A DNA stretch of 64,000 nucleotides from Thermosphaera aggregans (GTDB taxonomy: Archaea; Thermoproteota; Thermoprotei_A; Sulfolobales; Desulfurococcaceae). Numbering within the stretch: position 1 is the stretch's first letter; the number at the start of each line of letters is the position of its first letter. Under the pieces are notes generated by a model. The model was not told where the DNA came from and searched no databases. It worked only from the letters and a program-made list of their open reading frames with translations. The position numbers were made by a program, and so were the translations under genes. Positions 60,324 to 64,000 of the stretch are shown one piece after another. Where the stretch lies: assembly GCF_014962245.1 (NCBI RefSeq), contig NZ_CP063144.1, positions 672,582-736,581 of the forward strand, read 5' to 3'.

Positions 60324-60989
60324 ATGCCTTCGGAGGACTTAATAGTATCTCTGCTGAAACATAGGCGGCTTTTCCTTGACGAATTAGCTAGGCTTTCAGG
60401 ACTCAGTAGGCATGTTCTTCTGGAAAAACTACGTGAGCTGGACGACTTGATCGAAATCCATGGTGAGGAAGTTGTTGTGAGAGAGGTTTTCAAATTACTG
60501 GAACACGGGCTCGAAAAAGGTTTAGAGATTGGAAAGCTCAGTAGTCTGGTCGACTGGAAAGAATTCGAGAAGCTTTCTTCAGAGGTTTTCTCACTCCATG
60601 GGTATGAAACCATCAATAACGTTTCAATATTTTCCCCCCAAAGGCTCCAAGTAGATGTTGTAGCGATTAACGCGTCAACTGGTTTAAGCTTCGTAGTAGA
60701 CTGTAAGCACTGGTCTGCATCATCGAAGAGCAGGCTTGCGCAGGCAGCCTCTTCGCATTATGAGAGAACTGTGAGGCTGTCTAAGATGGTTCCACAAGCA
60801 ATTCCTAAATATCCCTTGCTGAAGAAAACCCGGTTTTTAATACCACTACTTGTTACACTGCTAACCCCATCGCTCAGGTCTCATAGAAACGTTTTAATAG
60901 TTAGCATTAGGGAATTGAACAATGTGTTGCGAGAGGCATATTATGTTCTCGAAGAATTTAACATAAAACCTATTCCAGTGGTGAAATAA
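60324..60989 (+). CDS. Winged-helix plus Mrr-like PD-(D/E)xK nuclease domain protein
   Basis: 221 residues. The N-terminal 60 residues look like a winged helix (LDELARLSGLSRHVLLEKLRELDDLIEI). From about residue 75 comes WKEFEKLSSEVFSLHGY, then LQVDVVAI and SFVVDCKHW, which give the D...(D/E)xK pattern (VDC-K) of restriction-endonuclease-like folds such as Mrr. It may act in DNA repair or restriction; there is no methyltransferase nearby. It stands alone before pcn. Confidence 0.6.
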   Translation: MPSEDLIVSLLKHRRLFLDELARLSGLSRHVLLEKLRELDDLIEIHGEEVVVREVFKLLEHGLEKGLEIGKLSSLVDWKEFEKLSSEVFSLHGYETINNVSIFSPQRLQVDVVAINASTGLSFVVDCKHWSASSKSRLAQAASSHYERTVRLSKMVPQAIPKYPLLKKTRFLIPLLVTLLTPSLRSHRNVLIVSIRELNNVLREAYYVLEEFNIKPIPVVK

Positions 60990-61059
60990 TTTTCGTGTAA
61001 ATCAATAATTATATATGATGTAGTGATTATTTTAAATAGGAGTGGTTCAGGGTGGTTAA

Positions 61060-61800
61060 ATGATTAAGATAGTGATTCCGGAAGCTAAAATATTGAAGGA
61101 ACTGTTTGAAGCGGTTGGAAAACTCGTTGATGAGGTTTCCTTAAGCATTACAAGCGAGGGAGTATTTCTGAGAGCTATGGATATTTCACAGATTGCTTTA
61201 ATAGAGGTTAACCTTCCTAGAGACATGTTTCTCGAATACACGGTAGAGAAGGAAGGATCCCTAGGCTTTTCAACCTCCAATATCCAGAAGGTTTTGAAGC
61301 ATGTGAAGAAAGGAGAAAACCTAGTGGTGTGGTCAGATGGAAACTATGTTAATTTCAGGATCGAAGGACTTGTCAGAAGGGAGTACAGGTTTAGGAACCT
61401 CGAGGTACCCGTTATAGATATTCCCTCTACCGGGCTTCAGACTAATGTAAGGGCGCAGTTAATAGCCAGCGTTGTTAACCACGCTATTCAGGATGCGGAG
61501 GTTGTTGGAACCATTATTGAAATTGAGGCTCCTTCAACGGAGGAACTGGTGTTCAGAGGCCGGGGTACAGGTGTTAACGAGACAAGGCTTAAAATAGGAT
61601 CCGTTGGACTGGTCTCGCTTGAGGTCGATGAGCCCTCAAAATCACAGTACGATATATCGTATTTGAGAAGCGTAATGAAACTGTGCAGGGTCTCCGATGT
61701 GGTCTTTCTCGGATTCTCAAGCGACTCACCATTGCTGCTAGACTTTCAAATCGGAGGAACAGGCAAAGTAAGATATATCATGGCCCCGGTCTCCATGTAG
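61060..61800 (+). CDS. pcn: DNA sliding clamp PCNA
   Basis: 246 residues, the standard length. FEAVGKLVDEVSLSITSEGVFLRAMD and VRRE-like YRFRNLE at the interdomain region, then the second half with YDISYLRSVMKL and LDFQIGGTGKVRYIMAPVSM. It rings DNA and tethers polymerases, ligase and nucleases. Crenarchaea often carry several clamps that form heterotrimers; the others are not in this window. Confidence 0.9.
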   Translation: MIKIVIPEAKILKELFEAVGKLVDEVSLSITSEGVFLRAMDISQIALIEVNLPRDMFLEYTVEKEGSLGFSTSNIQKVLKHVKKGENLVVWSDGNYVNFRIEGLVRREYRFRNLEVPVIDIPSTGLQTNVRAQLIASVVNHAIQDAEVVGTIIEIEAPSTEELVFRGRGTGVNETRLKIGSVGLVSLEVDEPSKSQYDISYLRSVMKLCRVSDVVFLGFSSDSPLLLDFQIGGTGKVRYIMAPVSM

Positions 61801-61816
61801 CTTTTCTCAGAAAAAG
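61801..61816 (+). terminator. Hairpin after pcn
   Basis: CTTTTCTCAGAAAAAG is a near-perfect inverted repeat with one extra A, directly after the pcn stop codon. Confidence 0.35.
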
Positions 61817-61843
61817 AAATACCTCTTCTACTATTTACGTCAC

Positions 61844-61859
61844 AGTTGTTTCAACAACT
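61844..61859. repeat. Inverted repeat between pcn and the PhoH gene
   Basis: AGTTGTT-TC-AACAACT, a perfect 7-bp inverted repeat, lies between pcn and the next gene. It may be part of a terminator or a protein-binding site. Confidence 0.4.
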
Positions 61860-61865
61860 TAACCG

Positions 61866-61882
61866 AATTTCACGGTGAAATT
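61866..61882. promoter_or_regulatory. 17-bp palindrome next to the PhoH promoter
   Basis: AATTTCAC-G-GTGAAATT is a perfect 8-bp inverted repeat with a one-base center. It adjoins and overlaps an AAATTTAATAAG stretch that could be the TATA element of the gene at 61936, so it is a candidate operator. Confidence 0.45.
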
Positions 61883-61935
61883 TAATAAGAATTCTCTGAA
61901 TGTAAATGTTGACTGAGAAATAACGGTGACGGCTA

Positions 61936-63081
61936 ATGGGCATTTCACTACTAAACATGGTTAAACCGAAAACCCCTGGACAGGTTGAGATCGTTGATGC
62001 CTTAAAGAATGCCAAGTACAGCATAGTAGGGATTTTCGGCCCAACTGGGTCAGGGAAAAGCTTGTTCAGCATCCTGTACGGAGTAGAAAGCGTTCTAAAC
62101 GAGAAGTATAGGAGATTCATTATAGCGCGTCCCCTGGTTGACGTTACATCGGGGAGCGAGCTCACACCCGCAGACCTTGGCGAGCTTTACTACGAGCTCG
62201 CCTCTTCATACTTGAGGGATATTTTATACGGGTATATTGAATGGGCCAAGGTAGAGGAGATGATCAAAAACTACAAAATAGTAATAGCAGACTCCCATTA
62301 TCTGAGAGGGAGAACCTTTGACGATTCACTGATATTTCTAGACGATGTTCAAAGTATTCCGGTGGAGAGCGCTATAGAGGTTGTTACAAGAATAGGAAAT
62401 AATAGCAGGCTTGTAATAGCCGGGGACCCTATCTTCCAGAGGGCTCACACGGTTAAAGACTCCACAATCATGTTAAGGGAGCTCCTGCTTAACGAGGAGT
62501 CAGCCAGAGTGGTTGATCTCGGGTTGAAAGATATTGTTAGGCCTGGGGCAAAGATGGGGATAAAGTTATTGTTCGAGTCGAAGATGCGCTCTAGAAAGCT
62601 AACTGAGACAGAGAAGCAGATAGTTGAAACAGCTAGATTACACGCTCCTGACGCTGACTTAGTAACTGCGGTAGAGTTTGTTGAACTCAAAAAGAAACTA
62701 GGCGTGACAACTGAGAGCGTTCCCGACGCGTTAATAGTTGTTAAAGAAGGGCATCTTGGAAGAATCATTGGGAAGAAAGGCGAAAGAATAGAAGCGGTAG
62801 AGAAAGACTTAGGCTTGAAAATAAGGGCTTGCCAGCTCTCACTGGATTTCACTCCGTTCATAAGGGCTCTTCACCCTGTTGCATGGATTACAAAGCATGT
62901 GAAGGAAGTGGATTTCGCAGGGCCGGTTCTGGCCGTGAAGATAAGTGAAGAAGGCTATGGGGCTTTCGTAGGACAGAAAGGTGTTTATATCAGGCTTATC
63001 GACGGCGTGTTCAGCAAGCTCCTGGGAGTTTCCGTGAGGGTTTACGAGGTTAAGAGTGATCGCTCGGAAAGAGAGAAGTGA
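61936..63081 (+). CDS. PhoH-type ATPase with two KH-like motifs
   Basis: 381 residues. Walker A GPTGSGKS near residue 36, ARPLVDVTSGSELTPADLG, LRGRTFDDSLIFLDDVQ as Walker B, and VTRIGNNSRLVIAGDP are PhoH-fold blocks. The last 110 residues contain RIIGKKGERI and AFVGQKGVYI, two GxxG loops of KH domains, so the protein very likely binds RNA or ssDNA. It resembles the archaeal PINA ATPase but has no N-terminal PIN domain. ATG with a GACGG-like upstream stretch. No operon partner is adjacent. Confidence 0.7.
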   Translation: MGISLLNMVKPKTPGQVEIVDALKNAKYSIVGIFGPTGSGKSLFSILYGVESVLNEKYRRFIIARPLVDVTSGSELTPADLGELYYELASSYLRDILYGYIEWAKVEEMIKNYKIVIADSHYLRGRTFDDSLIFLDDVQSIPVESAIEVVTRIGNNSRLVIAGDPIFQRAHTVKDSTIMLRELLLNEESARVVDLGLKDIVRPGAKMGIKLLFESKMRSRKLTETEKQIVETARLHAPDADLVTAVEFVELKKKLGVTTESVPDALIVVKEGHLGRIIGKKGERIEAVEKDLGLKIRACQLSLDFTPFIRALHPVAWITKHVKEVDFAGPVLAVKISEEGYGAFVGQKGVYIRLIDGVFSKLLGVSVRVYEVKSDRSEREK

Positions 63082-63102
63082 AATATTCAAGGTCTTTTAA
63101 GG

Positions 63103-63963
63103 TTACTCGACATACAAATCCACTACAACTTGAACCAGTCGAGGGCCAACGTTTCTCACTATTCTCGAGTTTTCAATAACGTACTTCCCCACGCCCACGC
63201 TTGAAGCTGTTTTTACAACAGCCTCTTCAGCTTCTTTAAGGGGATTCTTCCCCTTAAGGGATTTCACGTGGAGGTAAACATGTATCCATCCAGCACGTTG
63301 TTTTAGCGCTTTAACAGCTGTTTCAAAATATTCCAAGGCTAGCTCCGGATAAGGCATCAAAACCCTGTCCGCGGTATTCAGCAGGTGTTTCTCGATAATT
63401 TCCTTAGCGTCACCTAGGTAGGGGATAACAATGTTTTCAACTTTGTTGAGCCTTATGTTTTCAACCATGTATTCAAACGCGTATGGATTTATGTCGATAC
63501 TGTGGACTTTATCAGGCTTCGAATATTTCGCAATAATTATGCTGAACAATCCAATGCCTGCGAACATGTTTACAACAGTCTCGCCCTGCCTAACCAGTTT
63601 AGCAATTCTTTTATGCTCGTAGTTTAAAGCCGGGGAAACATAGGCCTTGTTTATGTCAACCTTAAAGACACATCCGTGTTCCCTGTATATGGTCTCGCTT
63701 CGAACCTCGCCTGCGAGATGAACATGACGCCTAAGCCTGTACGGTCCTTCGACGCCCGGCAATCCAGCCCACACGCTTTTAACCATGGGGAATTTTGAAA
63801 GAATCGATTCAGCCAGAGGCTTCAACTCCTCCGGCGTCATTTTCAGAGGGCACCGTATAATGGCTAAATCACCTACGAATTCAATCCGCTTCCACACCTC
63901 CATGGCTTTTTCAGGGCCGTAAATCTTTAATGCCAATTCCCGTAGAATTTTACCCCTTCCCAT
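63103..63963 (-). CDS. Trm5/Taw2-like tRNA G37 methyltransferase-fold enzyme
   Basis: 286 residues. VVNMFAGIGLFSIIIAKYSKP is the SAM-binding loop, and the preceding GCVFKVDINKAYVSPALNYEHKRIA is diagnostic for Trm5/TYW2 proteins. MPYPELALEYFETA lies at the N-P-x-x position where Trm5 usually has NLP. The family either methylates G37 N1 or, as Taw2, adds the aminocarboxypropyl group in wyosine formation; the motif here is not typical of either, so I leave the symbol blank. It converges on the PhoH gene with a gap of 21 bases. Confidence 0.75.
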   Translation of the reverse strand: MGRGKILRELALKIYGPEKAMEVWKRIEFVGDLAIIRCPLKMTPEELKPLAESILSKFPMVKSVWAGLPGVEGPYRLRRHVHLAGEVRSETIYREHGCVFKVDINKAYVSPALNYEHKRIAKLVRQGETVVNMFAGIGLFSIIIAKYSKPDKVHSIDINPYAFEYMVENIRLNKVENIVIPYLGDAKEIIEKHLLNTADRVLMPYPELALEYFETAVKALKQRAGWIHVYLHVKSLKGKNPLKEAEEAVVKTASSVGVGKYVIENSRIVRNVGPRLVQVVVDLYVE

Positions 63964-64000
63964 TTTAAACCACTCTCTTCCCGTGCTCGCAGAAACTGGT

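Noticed and set aside
1-64000. CRISPR arrays, insertion sequences, prophage, rRNA operons
   Set aside because: No spaced direct repeats, transposase, integrase or rRNA-like sequence was seen. Repeated GGGACGTCC near 21660-21692 is part of the RNA candidate.

Overview
The window reads as a chromosome segment of a hyperthermophilic crenarchaeon, most likely a Desulfurococcales member near Thermosphaera or Desulfurococcus. That placement is my inference from gene content; I could not run a search. Supporting signs are archaeal information-processing genes (PCNA, primase large subunit PriL, deoxyhypusine synthase, TiaS, Taw3, DtdA, a Trm5/Taw2-type methyltransferase), an archaeal inositol-phosphate synthase, ADP-forming acyl-CoA synthetase, TATA-type promoters, many TTG/GTG starts, dense packing, and a tRNA-Thr gene with an intron after position 37. 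I see no insertion sequence, CRISPR array, prophage or rRNA.

Layout. 1-7.8 kb: the 3' part of a nucleotidyltransferase-like gene, a degenerate phosphoesterase-like protein, the ADP-forming acyl-CoA synthetase alpha subunit, and tRNA-related genes (metG C-domain, thiI, taw3, dtdA), then a cysteine-cluster operon with a 45-residue protein. 7.8-16.1 kb: Nnr metabolite repair, several exported or membrane proteins including a membrane-anchored winged-helix regulator, two adjacent C/D box sRNA candidates, priL, a GNAT and a MoaD/ThiS-like protein. 16.1-21.5 kb: tRNA-Thr, aldo/keto reductase, Lrp-like regulator, and a leftward run aspS-padR-ino1-adk with a 20-bp palindrome at the padR promoter. 21.5-31.8 kb: a GC-rich structured RNA candidate with a predicted pseudoknot, then a peptide-type ABC transporter (membrane-anchored binding protein, two permeases, two ATPases) interrupted by an opposite-strand radical SAM gene.

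31.8-45.7 kb: HMG-CoA synthase with its DUF35 partner, a second radical SAM protein, an aminotransferase, a degenerate MDR protein, a four-gene unknown operon, an Lhr-type helicase, a processive-type family 2 glycosyltransferase, a metallo-beta-lactamase-fold protein and a PfkB kinase. 45.7-55.1 kb: two leftward runs, one with serS, a MIP18-type protein and two tandem eIF2B/ribose-1,5-bisphosphate isomerase paralogues, the other with rpiA, a macrodomain protein and an exported transglutaminase-like protein. 55.2-64 kb: M55 peptidase, HD phosphohydrolase, aminotransferase, tiaS, dys, an Mrr-like nuclease, pcn, a PhoH-type ATPase with KH motifs, and a Trm5/Taw2-like methyltransferase.

Main themes are tRNA modification and charging, nucleotide and sugar-phosphate metabolism, isoprenoid precursor synthesis, peptide uptake, and a set of surface proteins built as ectodomain, coiled-coil stalk and membrane anchor. 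The least explained items are the pseudoknotted RNA at about 21563-21710, the C/D sRNA pair before priL, the 37.9-39.7 kb unknown operon, and the PadR-linked palindrome in front of ino1.
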